Positions 34,801 through 42,280 of a stretch of DNA of 64,000 nt are shown piece by piece. Below the pieces are notes generated by a model. That model was not told the DNA's origin and did not search any database. It worked only from the letters and a program-made list of their open reading frames with translations. Numbering within the stretch: the first letter of the stretch is position 1; each line of letters opens with the position of its first letter. The DNA lies in NCBI RefSeq assembly GCF_001956215.1, contig NZ_MRTQ01000010.1, positions 62,001-126,000 of the forward strand, in the 5' to 3' direction. The stretch comes from Paenibacillus sp. FSL R5-0490 (GTDB lineage: Bacteria; Bacillota; Bacilli; Bacillales; Cytobacillaceae). Both the position numbers and the translations under genes were made by a program.

Positions 34801-34968
34801 GGCTGCGGGAGAGAGCATACAGTAGCCACCGAAGGAGCAAGCTTCAAAAATACCCTTGAAGCCAATCTCTCAGGTAGACAGAACCTCAGTCGGACGCATC
34901 TCTGGAGAGCGCGCATGGACTATGCGACACCAAAGGGGTCAAACTCTCAGGTAAAAGGACAGAGAAGG
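34801..34968 (+). promoter_or_regulatory. Tandem glycine riboswitch (gcvT type)
   Basis: Two aptamers follow each other. The first (about 34805-34890) has CGGGAGAGAG, CCACCGAAGGAGCAA and ATCTCTCAGGTAGACAGAAC. The second (about 34898-34966) has CTCTGGAGAG, ACACCAAAGGGGTCAA and ACTCTCAGGTAAAAGGACAG. These are the conserved elements of both glycine-binding domains. The 3' side of the second aptamer overlaps the left arm of the terminator that follows, as expected for an ON switch. Confidence 0.93.
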
Positions 34969-35002
34969 GGGATAAAGAAGCCGCCTTTTTTCTGTCCTTT
35001 TT
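34953..35002 (+). terminator. Expression-platform terminator of the glycine riboswitch
   Basis: AAAAGGACAGA (inside the second aptamer's closing region) pairs with TCTGTCCTTTT, with a further GAAGG/CCTTT extension, followed by TT. Glycine-bound aptamer 2 would sequester the left arm and let purU be transcribed. Confidence 0.8.
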
Positions 35003-35034
35003 ATATGGATGGCAAGGCAGTTGGAGGAATCTAG

Positions 35035-35901
35035 ATGAATATAAATGTTAACGCAAACCGGGCGACATTGCTGATATCCTGTCCAGAGAGGCCAGGCATC
35101 ATCTCCACAGTCTCTAACTTTCTGCTGGAGCATAACGCGAACATTGTGCATTTTGACCAGCACACAACCGATCCGCTGGCAGGCATCTTCTTCATGCGGA
35201 TTGAATTCGATATGAATCATTTTGATGAGTCCTTTTCAAAACTGAAAGAAGATCTGCCTGAGATGGCCAGGGAATACTCTATGGAGTGGAAGCTGAGCGG
35301 CAAAGGCGAGCGCAAGCGGATGGCCATATTTGTTTCTAAAATGGATCACTGTCTGCTCGAGCTGCTGTGGCGATGGAAATCAAAGGAGCTTGAAGTGGAT
35401 ATTCCCTTAGTGATCAGCAATCACCCTGACATGAGGGAAGTGGTGGAGGGTTTTGGAATACCATATCATCATGTTCCGATTACGCCGGATACTAAAGCGG
35501 AAGCTGAGCAAAAGGCGGTTGAGCTGCTGGATGGAAAAGCGGATTTCATTGTGCTTGCGAGATATATGCAGATTCTTTCACCAAGCTTTATTTCCAAATA
35601 TCCAAACAGGATTATCAATATCCATCACAGCTTTCTGCCGGCCTTCGTGGGAGCCAATCCTTATGCCCGGGCGTTTAACCGCGGAGTCAAGCTGATTGGG
35701 GCAACCGCCCATTATGTAACAAATGATTTGGATGAAGGGCCGATCATTGAGCAGGATGTCCAGCGGGTTAACCACCGGCACACTGCACAGGATCTCAAAA
35801 TTGCCGGCAGGCATGTGGAGAGGCAGGTCCTCGCACAGGCAGTCGCCTGGCATGTGGAAGACAAAGTCATAGTGCATGGTAATAAGACGATTGTTTTTTA
35901 A
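35035..35901 (+). CDS. purU: Formyltetrahydrofolate deformylase
   Basis: The 288-residue enzyme hydrolyses 10-formyl-THF to THF and formate. An N-terminal ACT domain (LLISCPERPGIISTVSNFL, residues about 10-85) is followed by a formyltransferase-like hydrolase domain. That domain has the catalytic-loop residues in INIHHSFLPAFVGANPY and an ATAHYVTNDLDEGPIIEQD region with the conserved His and Asp. GGAGG precedes the ATG. It sits alone behind a tandem glycine riboswitch, linking one-carbon balance to glycine: when glycine is plentiful, one-carbon units overflow and formate release relieves them (inference). Glycine riboswitches more commonly govern gcvT/gcvP. Confidence 0.94.
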   Translation: MNINVNANRATLLISCPERPGIISTVSNFLLEHNANIVHFDQHTTDPLAGIFFMRIEFDMNHFDESFSKLKEDLPEMAREYSMEWKLSGKGERKRMAIFVSKMDHCLLELLWRWKSKELEVDIPLVISNHPDMREVVEGFGIPYHHVPITPDTKAEAEQKAVELLDGKADFIVLARYMQILSPSFISKYPNRIINIHHSFLPAFVGANPYARAFNRGVKLIGATAHYVTNDLDEGPIIEQDVQRVNHRHTAQDLKIAGRHVERQVLAQAVAWHVEDKVIVHGNKTIVF

Positions 35902-35964
35902 GCGGCACTGAAAAAAAGATCTTGCATCCAGAAAGATTACCATCATGAAAGAAGGTGAGCAGAA

Positions 35965-36090
35965 ATGAAAAAGAAAAAATTATCAATGCTTGAAATGATA
36001 AAGGTTAATAGAGAAGAACTTTTAAAAGATCGCCGTGAGCTTGAGAAGATCGAAAAAAAAATAGACGATAAATATGCAAAAGCACAGTAA
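35965..36090 (+). CDS. FbpB-like small basic protein, copy A
   Basis: This 41-residue gene encodes a peptide whose sequence pattern is KLSMLEMIKVNREELLKDR followed by a helical Lys/Glu tail ending EKIEKKIDDKYA. The pattern matches the Fur-regulated basic protein FbpB family of Bacilli, small proteins implicated in FsrA-type sRNA iron sparing. A GAAGGTGAG ribosome site lies before the ATG. No Fur box is visible upstream, and purU ends 63 bases before it, so it may be read through from purU. A clear terminator follows. Confidence 0.78.
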   Translation: MKKKKLSMLEMIKVNREELLKDRRELEKIEKKIDDKYAKAQ

Positions 36091-36098
36091 GAAAGTAC

Positions 36099-36132
36099 AC
36101 CCGGCCTGGGAATAAAACAGGCCGGGTTTTTA
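36099..36132 (+). terminator. Rho-independent terminator
   Basis: ACCCGGCCTG pairs with CAGGCCGGGT around a loop, followed by TTTT. Confidence 0.92.
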
Positions 36133-36140
36133 AATGAATT

Positions 36141-36168
36141 AAAAACGCCCAGGGAATCCCCGGGCGCC
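36141..36168 (-). terminator. Terminator of the small membrane genes
   Basis: On the minus strand, CGCCCGGGGA and TCCCTGGGCG form a stem with one G-U pair, followed by TTTTT. Confidence 0.85.
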
Positions 36169-36174
36169 TACTCT

Positions 36175-36288
36175 TTATTTTTGTCTGAAGAAATCTGTGA
36201 AAGCATGATACATTTCCATCCCCTGATAAAAGAACAGGCTGGAAGCTGTTAATGAAAATAACCCAATCATTAAAAATCTAATCCACAT
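36175..36288 (-). CDS. 37-residue single-helix membrane protein
   Basis: ATG at 36288 sits after AAAGGAGG, one of the best ribosome sites in the window, while the longer upstream frame has none. The product has one N-terminal membrane helix (WIRFLMIGLFSLTASSLFFY) and a short polar tail. It is followed by a dedicated terminator and preceded by the larger membrane gene at 36323 with a 34-bp gap, so the two form a pair. The function is not recognised. Confidence 0.68.
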   Translation of the reverse strand: MWIRFLMIGLFSLTASSLFFYQGMEMYHAFTDFFRQK

Positions 36289-36322
36289 TATGTCTTCCTC
36301 CTTTAATTGTTTTGCTGGACAA

Positions 36323-36640
36323 TTAAGGAGCTTGAATGACATAATTCGCCTCGTAGAAAATTGGAGTATAAAGTATCTTTTTCCTGCGGGCGATGTGCAG
36401 AGCACTATATACAAAAAGGATAACTGTCAGGATTGTAATGGATAAAGAGATGATATCCAACGTGAAGATATGCTTTTTGGGATCATCTTTTAATAGGAAG
36501 CTCTCGGTAAAGTCCGAAACTGTTACCGCTTTGCTTTGGTCCATCGGAATGTCATTATAATGGACTCCAGGGTATTGGGTAATGAGAAAGGATAAAAACA
36601 CAGACAGCAGTAAAAGTGGCATTACCTGACGTTTCGTCAT
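36323..36640 (-). CDS. 105-residue membrane protein of unknown function
   Basis: ATG at 36640 follows AAAAGGGGTGAG. The frame extends 42 bases further, but without a ribosome site. The protein has an N-terminal membrane helix (QVMPLLLLSVFLSFLI), an external polar loop of about 45 residues, a second helix (LSITILTVILFVYSALHIA) and a basic inner tail. I do not recognise the family. It probably shares a transcript with the 37-residue protein. Confidence 0.65.
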   Translation of the reverse strand: MTKRQVMPLLLLSVFLSFLITQYPGVHYNDIPMDQSKAVTVSDFTESFLLKDDPKKHIFTLDIISLSITILTVILFVYSALHIARRKKILYTPIFYEANYVIQAP

Positions 36641-36779
36641 TCCCTCACCCCTTTTCAAGATTATAACTATCATCATAACCACTATTTATAGATTAGTAAA
36701 CTAAAAGAATCTGACAGGATTCGTTAATATTCTATGTTTATATTGTAAAAAAATCTGGGGCAAAAGGTGCGGGAATACA

Positions 36780-36832
36780 AAGGATTGTTGACCGCAAATA
36801 TAGATTATAGGCTGTATGAACAACCAATCCTT
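36780..36832. repeat. Long-loop inverted repeat upstream of phoD
   Basis: AAGGATTGTTG pairs with CAACCAATCCTT (one bulged C) across a loop of about 30 bases, within the 308-base gap before phoD. It is neither a terminator nor a match to a known riboswitch. The rest of the gap holds only the putative phoD promoter. Confidence 0.4.
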
Positions 36833-36874
36833 ACAAAAGTCCTGATAAAATAGGCAGAGAATCTATTTTCTTCC

Positions 36875-36916
36875 TTTACATGTCTTCATATTACTTTAAA
36901 AAACACCTCTTATAAT
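36875..36916 (+). promoter_or_regulatory. Possible phoD promoter with a weak Pho box
   Basis: TTTACA at 36875 resembles the PhoP box TTAACA, and weaker hexamers follow at 11-base intervals. TATAAT at 36911 would be the -10 box, with no good -35 box, as usual for PhoP-dependent promoters. The evidence is thin. Confidence 0.3.
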
Positions 36917-36948
36917 CAATTGTGAATCCATGTTAAGAGGTGAAGAAA

Positions 36949-38698
36949 ATGAACAATGAGAGATCGATTGATGATTTAATCAGGAAATTTAATGAAGAGA
37001 ACCTGAAGAGGGACATTGACCGCCGGAGCTTTCTATCTGGTGCAGGGAAAATAGCCGGTTTTTCGCTGGCGCTGGCTATGGCGCAATCTTTAGGGGTGGG
37101 TAATCTAACGGTTGATGCTGCGCCTAAGTTCAGCAAATACCCTTTTACGCTCGGTGTCGCATCAGGAGATCCTCTTTCGGACAGTGTGGTTTTATGGACA
37201 AGGCTAGCACCCGATCCGCTTAATGGAGGCGGGATGCCAAATCATGCTGTACCAGTCAAATGGGAACTTGCTGCAGATGAACACTTCCGAAAAGTTGTTA
37301 AACGCGGAACAGAAATTGCGGTGCCGGATTTGGCGCATTCAGTGCACGTGGAGGCAGAAGGCTTAATGCCGGACACTGTCTATTATTATCGTTTTAAAAG
37401 CGGCAATGAACTAAGCCCAATCGGCAAAACAAAGACACTTCCGCCTGCGGGTGCCAAAGTTTCAGGGCTATCATTTGCATTTGCTTCATGTCAGCAGTAT
37501 GAACATGGATTTTTTACAGCCTATCAGCATATGGCAAAGGAAAATTTGGATTTTGTCATTCACCTTGGCGACTACATATATGAATATGGACCAAATGAAT
37601 ATATTTCACCAACAGGAAACGTCCGCCACCATAGCGGACCGGAAATTATCTCTATAGAAGATTACAGGAATCGCCATGCCCAGTATAAAACTGATCCGCA
37701 TCTGAGAGAAGCTCATGCTGCTTTCCCTTGGGTGGTCACTTGGGATGACCACGAGGTGGAAAATAACTATGCAGCAGGGATTCCGGAAAAGGGCCAGTCA
37801 GCTGAAGCATTTATTAAACGCAGGGCAGCCGCTTATCAGGCATATTATGAGCACATGCCGCTCCGGTTATCTTCCATGCCAAATGGTGATGGTATGCAAT
37901 TGTATAGGGAGTTCAGCTATGGCAGCCTGGCGTCATTCCTTGTGCTTGATTCCCGGCAATATCGGGATGACCAGGCAAATGGTGATGCAGCCGCATACAC
38001 CGGATTCGCTTGATCCAGCCCGGACTCTCCTTGGCAAGGAACAGGAACAATGGGTTGAAAGCAATCTAAGCAGATCTAATGTGCATTGGAATGTACTGGC
38101 ACAGCAGGTGTTCTTTGCCCAGAGAAATTTCGGGACAATTGCTTCGCCGAAGTTCAGCATGGATGCATGGGATGGATACCCTGCTGCCCGGCAGCGTTTG
38201 GCTGATTTTGCTGCTTCAAACAATATCGGAAACCTGATTGTCCTGACTGGGGACGTTCATGCAAGCTGGGCTTCCAATATTCTCACAGACTATAATGATC
38301 CAAATGCAAAGCTGATTGGTGCCGAATTTGTCGGAACCTCTATCACATCAGGAGGGAACGGATCAGATGTGAGAGCAGATACGGAAAAGACGCTTGCAGA
38401 GAATCCGCATATTAAGTTCTTTAATAATTATAGAGGCTATGTCCGCTGCCGGGTAACAGCAGAGCAATGGCGTGCGGATTATCGGGTTCTTCCATTCGTA
38501 ACAGAGCCTGGAGCGGATATTTCAACAAGAGCATCATTTGTTTTTGAAAAAGATCAGGCTGGCTTGAAGCAGGTATCGGCATCTGCTGTACCTCAGGGGG
38601 CTGGAATCTCTTCTGAGGTGGAAGAAGATCGCCATCGTGCCCATACCCGGGCACATGAAAAGCAACTTAAAAAACAGCGTGAAAAAGTATTACATTAA
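36949..38698 (+). pseudogene. phoD: PhoD-type secreted phosphodiesterase/alkaline phosphatase, frameshifted
   Basis: The coding region is split. The first frame (ATG at 36949 after AGAGGTG) encodes a Tat signal (DRRSFLSGAGKIAGFS) and the first part of PhoD with HLGDYIYEYG and TWDDHEVENNY metal motifs, then hits TGA at 38013. The +1 frame continues without gap from about 37985 (HTPDSLDPARTLLGKEQEQW) through LTGDVHASWASN and the C-terminal domain to 38698. Together they give about 583 residues, the normal PhoD length. The break lies near 37985-38000. PhoD cleaves wall teichoic acid or phosphodiesters outside the cell under phosphate starvation. The loss may be recent or a sequence error. Confidence 0.85.
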
Positions 38699-38713
38699 AG
38701 CGATGGTGAGAAG

Positions 38714-38920
38714 ATGATATCCAACATTGGCATTCCAGGCTTAATTCTTGTTCTTGTCATTGCCTTGATCATATTTGGGCCATCCAAGCTTCCCGAGATT
38801 GGGCGGGCATTTGGGCGGACATTAACTGAGTTTAAAAGCGCGGCAAAGGACTTAGTGTCAGATGAGGGAAAGAATGAAGAGAAAAAACCGGTACTTTCAG
38901 CTCTGAAAAAAGAAAAATAG
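38714..38920 (+). CDS. tatA: TatA twin-arginine translocase subunit
   Basis: The 68-residue protein has an N-terminal membrane helix ([28 protein letters not shown]) and the [14 protein letters not shown] hinge that defines TatA. An amphipathic helix and a charged tail follow. It lies 15 bases after phoD. In B. subtilis, phoD-tatAd-tatCd form one operon, but here the next gene is unrelated and no tatC follows, so this TatA must work with a TatC encoded elsewhere. It is terminated by its own hairpin. Confidence 0.94.
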   Translation: MISNIGIPGLILVLVIALIIFGPSKLPEIGRAFGRTLTEFKSAAKDLVSDEGKNEEKKPVLSALKKEK

Positions 38921-38925
38921 GGAAT

Positions 38926-38958
38926 AAAAATACAGGCGCAAATTAGCCTGTATTTTTA
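38926..38958 (+). terminator. Rho-independent terminator
   Basis: AATACAGGC pairs with GCCTGTATT around an 8-base loop, followed by TTT. Confidence 0.88.
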
Positions 38959-39094
38959 TTGTGTGTTAACCTGTGAAACATTTCACATAATGTTCATTTT
39001 TGAATAATCCACTGGAATGAAAAGTATAATATATTAATACTGTACTTATATTGTTTATATAATTTTAAATGCCATCAAGGAGGCACAATAAACC

Positions 39095-40090
39095 ATGAAA
39101 AAAATATTTCAGTTATTATTAATATCAGGCTTAGTCATGACACCTTTTTTTACAAGCGCTCATGTGAAATGGTTCACGAATGTGGCGCCTCAAAAGGAAA
39201 CCATTGAAAATATATTATCACCTCTATTTATGGGACTGGCCCTGGCGGCTGCGATTGTCCTTGCGCTATTGACATTGATTATCCCAAGGACATCCCAATG
39301 GGCCAAAGTCAAAAAGCTGGATGACTGGCTCTCAGGGTTCCGCAAATACAGCAGATATATCCTGAAGTATGGAACTGCTGCGGCGTTAATCATCCAGGTA
39401 ACGAACGGAACATTGTTTGCGCCTGAATTTCATTTAACCAGCACGATTGCTATGATATTAACATGGGCAACGATTGGCTTTCTGCTAATTCCGCATCATA
39501 TTTCAACAAAGGCCGGGGCTGTTATTTTACTGGGACTGTTTGTGTACGTTACCATGCAGAATGGCATTTTCCATATGCTTGATTATGGATATTATGTAGC
39601 TATTATTGGAGTCCTGCTGGTCGGCAGCACGAAGCTGGAGAAGGTTGGATTTCCATTCTTATATTTGGGCACAGGTTTATCTTTATGCTGGGTGGCTGTT
39701 GAGAAATGGGTATATCCAAGCATGTCTCTGGATATTGTGGCCAATCACGGAGTCCCGACATTCGGCTTTGCACCTGCTGCATTCGTTGTTATGGCTGCAT
39801 TCATTGAGTTTGTAGTCGGTTACCTTCTTGTAGTAGGAATTCTTAACCGTGTAGTTGGCTTCGTGGTGACTGTTATTTTCATCACTACCACAATGCTGTT
39901 TGGCATGACAGAAGTGATCGGGCATTTTATGATCCATATTGTGCTGATTATTTTCATCATTGAAGGGGTGTCTTTCTATAACCCGCCGATCAAGCTGCAT
40001 AAAACTAAAGCAGATCAATTTGTGTTTGTATTCCTGAACTTTATTTTCGTCCTTGCGACATTCATTTTAATTTATTACCGATTTGCATAA
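39095..40090 (+). CDS. Multi-pass membrane protein (DoxX-like)
   Basis: The 331-residue product has a signal-like N-terminus and about eight membrane helices. SAHVKWFTNVAPQ follows the first helix, leaving a His/Trp-rich N-terminus outside. Later helices carry His residues (IPHHISTKAG, MIHIVLII). The overall hydropathy and central LEKVGF-FLYLGTGLSL segment suggest a DoxX/DoxD-related membrane protein, sometimes tied to oxidoreductases, but the family call is tentative. CAAGGAGGC precedes the ATG. It lies between phoD-tatA and the manganese riboswitch unit, is read alone, and has no visible terminator. Confidence 0.6.
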   Translation: MKKIFQLLLISGLVMTPFFTSAHVKWFTNVAPQKETIENILSPLFMGLALAAAIVLALLTLIIPRTSQWAKVKKLDDWLSGFRKYSRYILKYGTAAALIIQVTNGTLFAPEFHLTSTIAMILTWATIGFLLIPHHISTKAGAVILLGLFVYVTMQNGIFHMLDYGYYVAIIGVLLVGSTKLEKVGFPFLYLGTGLSLCWVAVEKWVYPSMSLDIVANHGVPTFGFAPAAFVVMAAFIEFVVGYLLVVGILNRVVGFVVTVIFITTTMLFGMTEVIGHFMIHIVLIIFIIEGVSFYNPPIKLHKTKADQFVFVFLNFIFVLATFILIYYRFA

Positions 40091-40093
40091 GCA

Positions 40094-40122
40094 TTGACAT
40101 TTTGAACAAATTGGAATATGAT
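40094..40122 (+). promoter_or_regulatory. SigA promoter of the manganese riboswitch unit
   Basis: TTGACA and TATGAT are separated by exactly 17 bases. It starts about 30 bases upstream of the riboswitch aptamer. Confidence 0.85.
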
Positions 40123-40146
40123 TAATTTAAATAGTTGAATAGTTTC

Positions 40147-40266
40147 TCCTAAAGGGGAGTAGCTTTTACAGCAGAGTCGTCATTTCGGAGTTAAGAGCTC
40201 CCGGCTTTGTTGGCAACCTAAACGTTGTTAGCAAGACCTTTGCCTGTTTCGGGTAAAGGTCTTTTT
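40147..40266 (+). promoter_or_regulatory. yybP-ykoY (manganese) riboswitch
   Basis: The conserved elements are present in order: TCCTAAAGGGGAGTAGC, ACAGCAGAGTCGTCATTTCGGAG, CCCGGCTTTGTTGGCAACC, and GTTAGCAAGACCTTTGCC, whose 3' side enters the terminator. This class senses Mn2+ and switches on Mn export genes. It precedes an FbpB-like gene and terC, fitting that role. Confidence 0.93.
40233..40266 (+). terminator. First expression-platform terminator
   Basis: AAGACCTTTGCC pairs with GGGTAAAGGTCTT, followed by TTT. It overlaps the 3' arm of the Mn aptamer, so Mn binding and this terminator are mutually exclusive. Confidence 0.88.
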
Positions 40267-40274
40267 GTTTTTTT

Positions 40275-40308
40275 AAAACCTTTACCGCTTGCTGGTAGAG
40301 GTTTTTTT
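40275..40308 (+). terminator. Second, tandem terminator in the same leader
   Basis: AAACCTTTACC pairs with GGTAGAGGTTT around a short loop, followed by TTTTT. It repeats the sequence theme of the first terminator (ACCTTT...AAAGGT) 40 bases downstream. Confidence 0.82.
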
Positions 40309-40411
40309 ATTGCCTGATATAGCTTGGCAATGAAAATCCTCAATCGACATAACTGCAGGGAAACAGCGCGAAGCTTTCAATACTTAAAAAATAGAAGGAA
40401 AGGAGACCGAA

Positions 40412-40537
40412 ATGAAAAAAGCTAAGATATCTTTTGCTGAATTAATTAAGAAAAACAAAGAAGAGCTGCTGAGAGATCAAGCAATGCTTGAGAAAATTGA
40501 AAAGCGTTTAGACGAAAAATACACAAAGGTGAAATGA
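40412..40537 (+). CDS. FbpB-like small basic protein, copy B, in the manganese unit
   Basis: A 41-residue gene starts at an ATG after AAAGGAG. Its product (KKAKISFAELIKKNKEELLR followed by DQAMLEKIEKRLDEKYTK) is the same length as, and about half identical to, copy A at 35965. It lies between the Mn riboswitch terminators and terC, 14 bases before the terC start, so it is controlled by the riboswitch, not by Fur. FbpB-family proteins are known from iron sparing. Finding one under Mn control suggests a metal-homeostasis role for this paralogue (inference). Confidence 0.82.
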   Translation: MKKAKISFAELIKKNKEELLRDQAMLEKIEKRLDEKYTKVK

Positions 40538-40551
40538 GGGAGGGTGCTTAG

Positions 40552-41334
40552 ATGGAATTATCACTAATACTTGAGTATGGATGGGTGCTGCTGCTGCTTG
40601 TGGCGCTGGAGGGTTTATTGGCTGCTGATAACGCGCTGGTGCTGGCGATTATGGTTAAGCATCTTCCGGAGGAGCAGAGGAAAAAAGCATTATTCTACGG
40701 ATTGGCAGGAGCCTTTGTTTTCCGCTTTGGATCTTTATTTGCGATTTCTTATTTAGTTGACGTATGGCAGGTTCAGGCGATTGGAGCACTGTATCTTCTG
40801 TTCATTGCGGCTAATCATATATTAAGAAAGTTTCTTGTGAAAAAAGGCGAGGAAGAAGCAGAGATCACGAAACCAAAAAAACAATCAGGCTTTTGGCTGA
40901 CGGTTTTTAAAGTAGAACTTGCTGATATTGCTTTCGCTGTAGACTCTATTCTGGCAGCGGTCGCCCTGGCTGTTGCTCTTCCGGATTCAGGACTTGGCCA
41001 TGTAGGCGGGCTTGACGGCGGAAAGTTCTTTGTCATCTTTGCCGGCGGTATGATCGGATTGATTATTATGCGTTTTGCTGCAAACCTCTTTGTGGATCTT
41101 CTTCACAGGAGACCTGGACTTGAGATTGCAGCGTTTGGTATTGTCGGATGGGTTGGTGTTAAACTGGCTGTCTACACAATGTCCCATCCGGCGCTGGCCA
41201 TCCTGCCAGAAGGATTTGCCAAGTCGGCCGGATGGAAAGTTACTTTCTATGCAGTCTTAATTGGTATTGCGTTAGCTGGATGGTTCCTTTCCAAGGAAAA
41301 ACAGGAAATGCCAGCAGAGGAAAAAGCAAGCTGA
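40552..41334 (+). CDS. TerC/YkoY-family manganese exporter
   Basis: The 260-residue membrane protein has the TerC signature. LEYGWVLLLLVALEGLLAADNALVLAIMV carries the metal-binding Asp/Asn pair, and VELADIAFAVDSILAAVALA carries the second Asp pair, with seven or eight helices in all. B. subtilis relatives YkoY and YceF supply Mn2+ outward to metallate exported enzymes. A Mn riboswitch upstream controls it, and it lies 14 bases downstream of the small basic protein gene. GGGAGGGTG precedes the ATG. A GC-rich terminator ends the unit. Confidence 0.93.
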   Translation: MELSLILEYGWVLLLLVALEGLLAADNALVLAIMVKHLPEEQRKKALFYGLAGAFVFRFGSLFAISYLVDVWQVQAIGALYLLFIAANHILRKFLVKKGEEEAEITKPKKQSGFWLTVFKVELADIAFAVDSILAAVALAVALPDSGLGHVGGLDGGKFFVIFAGGMIGLIIMRFAANLFVDLLHRRPGLEIAAFGIVGWVGVKLAVYTMSHPALAILPEGFAKSAGWKVTFYAVLIGIALAGWFLSKEKQEMPAEEKAS

Positions 41335-41339
41335 TCAAG

Positions 41340-41369
41340 CAGGGCGGGGTTTTTCCGCCCTGTTTTTTT
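41340..41369 (+). terminator. Rho-independent terminator of terC
   Basis: CAGGGCGG pairs with CCGCCCTG around an 8-base loop, followed by a T run. Confidence 0.9.
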
Positions 41370-41378
41370 AATGAGCAC

Positions 41379-41404
41379 TATTCAATCAAACGTTTGATTG
41401 AATA
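41379..41404. repeat. Dispersed palindrome copy 3, covering a stop codon
   Basis: The 20-bp core lies at 41382-41401 inside a 26-bp perfect palindrome. It supplies the last codons (Gln-Ser-Asn-Val) and the TGA of the leftward acetyltransferase gene. It sits 11 bases beyond the terC terminator, between convergent genes. Confidence 0.9.
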
Positions 41405-41934
41405 CCCATGAGCCCGGCGCTAGCTTGCCATTCTTCTTTCAGGATGCTCATTTCTATTAAGCTCCAATAATCATTTTTAACTTTATTGGTCTGCCTGAGA
41501 AGTCCTTCTTTTTGGAAACCTGCCTGCTCGTAAATCTTAATAGCAGGGAGATTAAAATCAAAAACCCCGAGACTGACTCTCTTTAATTTTAGCTCCTGGA
41601 AGGCTAAGTTCAGGATTTGATGAATCATTTCTGAAGCATACCCTTTCCCCCGTGCTGCGGAGTGGATGAAAACCTTGCCAACCCTCGCAGTTTCGTTGAC
41701 ACGGTCTACTCTTCCAAGGGAAATATGACCGATGATTTCATCGTTTGCCATAACTTTGCAGATATAATCCGAGCTGGTTTCCAGATTCGCAGAGCGTATA
41801 TACTTAGCAAGCTGCACATGATCAAGCGGGAATTCGAAATGAGCACCGCTCCACTGAACCATTAATTCCGGTGTGCTGATCCAGCTGATGAGCAAATCGA
41901 AATCTTTTTCTGTAAAAGGTTCTAATTTTACCAT
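41386..41934 (-). CDS. GNAT N-acetyltransferase (RimJ/RimL-like)
   Basis: ATG at 41934 follows AAAAGGAG; an upstream ATG at 41958 precedes that site. The 182-residue protein has the GNAT core: VGKVFIHSAARGKGYASEMIHQIL contains the acetyl-CoA pyrophosphate-binding loop (RGKGYA), and RVSLGVFDFNLPAIKIYEQAGF gives motif B. Such enzymes acetylate protein N-termini or small amines, and the substrate is not evident. The last four residues and stop codon come from the dispersed palindrome, so the C-terminus may differ from relatives. It is a single gene, convergent with terC. Confidence 0.88.
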   Translation of the reverse strand: MVKLEPFTEKDFDLLISWISTPELMVQWSGAHFEFPLDHVQLAKYIRSANLETSSDYICKVMANDEIIGHISLGRVDRVNETARVGKVFIHSAARGKGYASEMIHQILNLAFQELKLKRVSLGVFDFNLPAIKIYEQAGFQKEGLLRQTNKVKNDYWSLIEMSILKEEWQASAGLMGIQSNV

Positions 41935-42079
41935 GGTAATCTCCTTTTTATTAATCATCTGATTGTGCTGTTTTTTTATCTATTTTACAGGATTCAGGAA
42001 AAATCCTTCTAAAGTATGCTTTAAATATTAGTAATGAGCACATATTAATTTTGAGAACTATAAGGAAGGAGCAAATGAA

Positions 42080-42217
42080 TTGACCAGAAGGGATGAGCAA
42101 AATAAAAAACAGGCACAAGGTCCAAAAGAGGAGAGGGAGCTTGTCAATGAGTTTGGAAAATATAAGGGGGATCAGCCGGTTCCGCAGCCTAAGGATTATG
42201 ATGAGATCGAATACTAA
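42080..42217 (+). CDS. Small hydrophilic protein of 45 residues
   Basis: A TTG at 42080 follows AAGGAAGGAGC. The nearby ATG at 42075 is out of frame and stops after one sense codon. The product is charged and Gln-rich, starting TRRDEQNKKQAQGPKEER and ending in an acidic PQPKDYDEIEY. It looks like the many small sporulation or stress peptides of Bacilli, but I do not recognise the family. Its codon pattern and terminal hairpin make it plausible. Confidence 0.6.
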   Translation: MTRRDEQNKKQAQGPKEERELVNEFGKYKGDQPVPQPKDYDEIEY

Positions 42218-42246
42218 ATCAATTAATTCACAATGATCATAAAGGA

Positions 42247-42275
42247 AAAAAGAGACCCTGCCAAGAGGTCTCTTC
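42247..42275. terminator. Bidirectional terminator
   Basis: AAGAGACC pairs with GGTCTCTT around an 8-base loop. A6 on the left gives the T run for the leftward gene. Confidence 0.82.
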
Positions 42276-42280
42276 AAATA

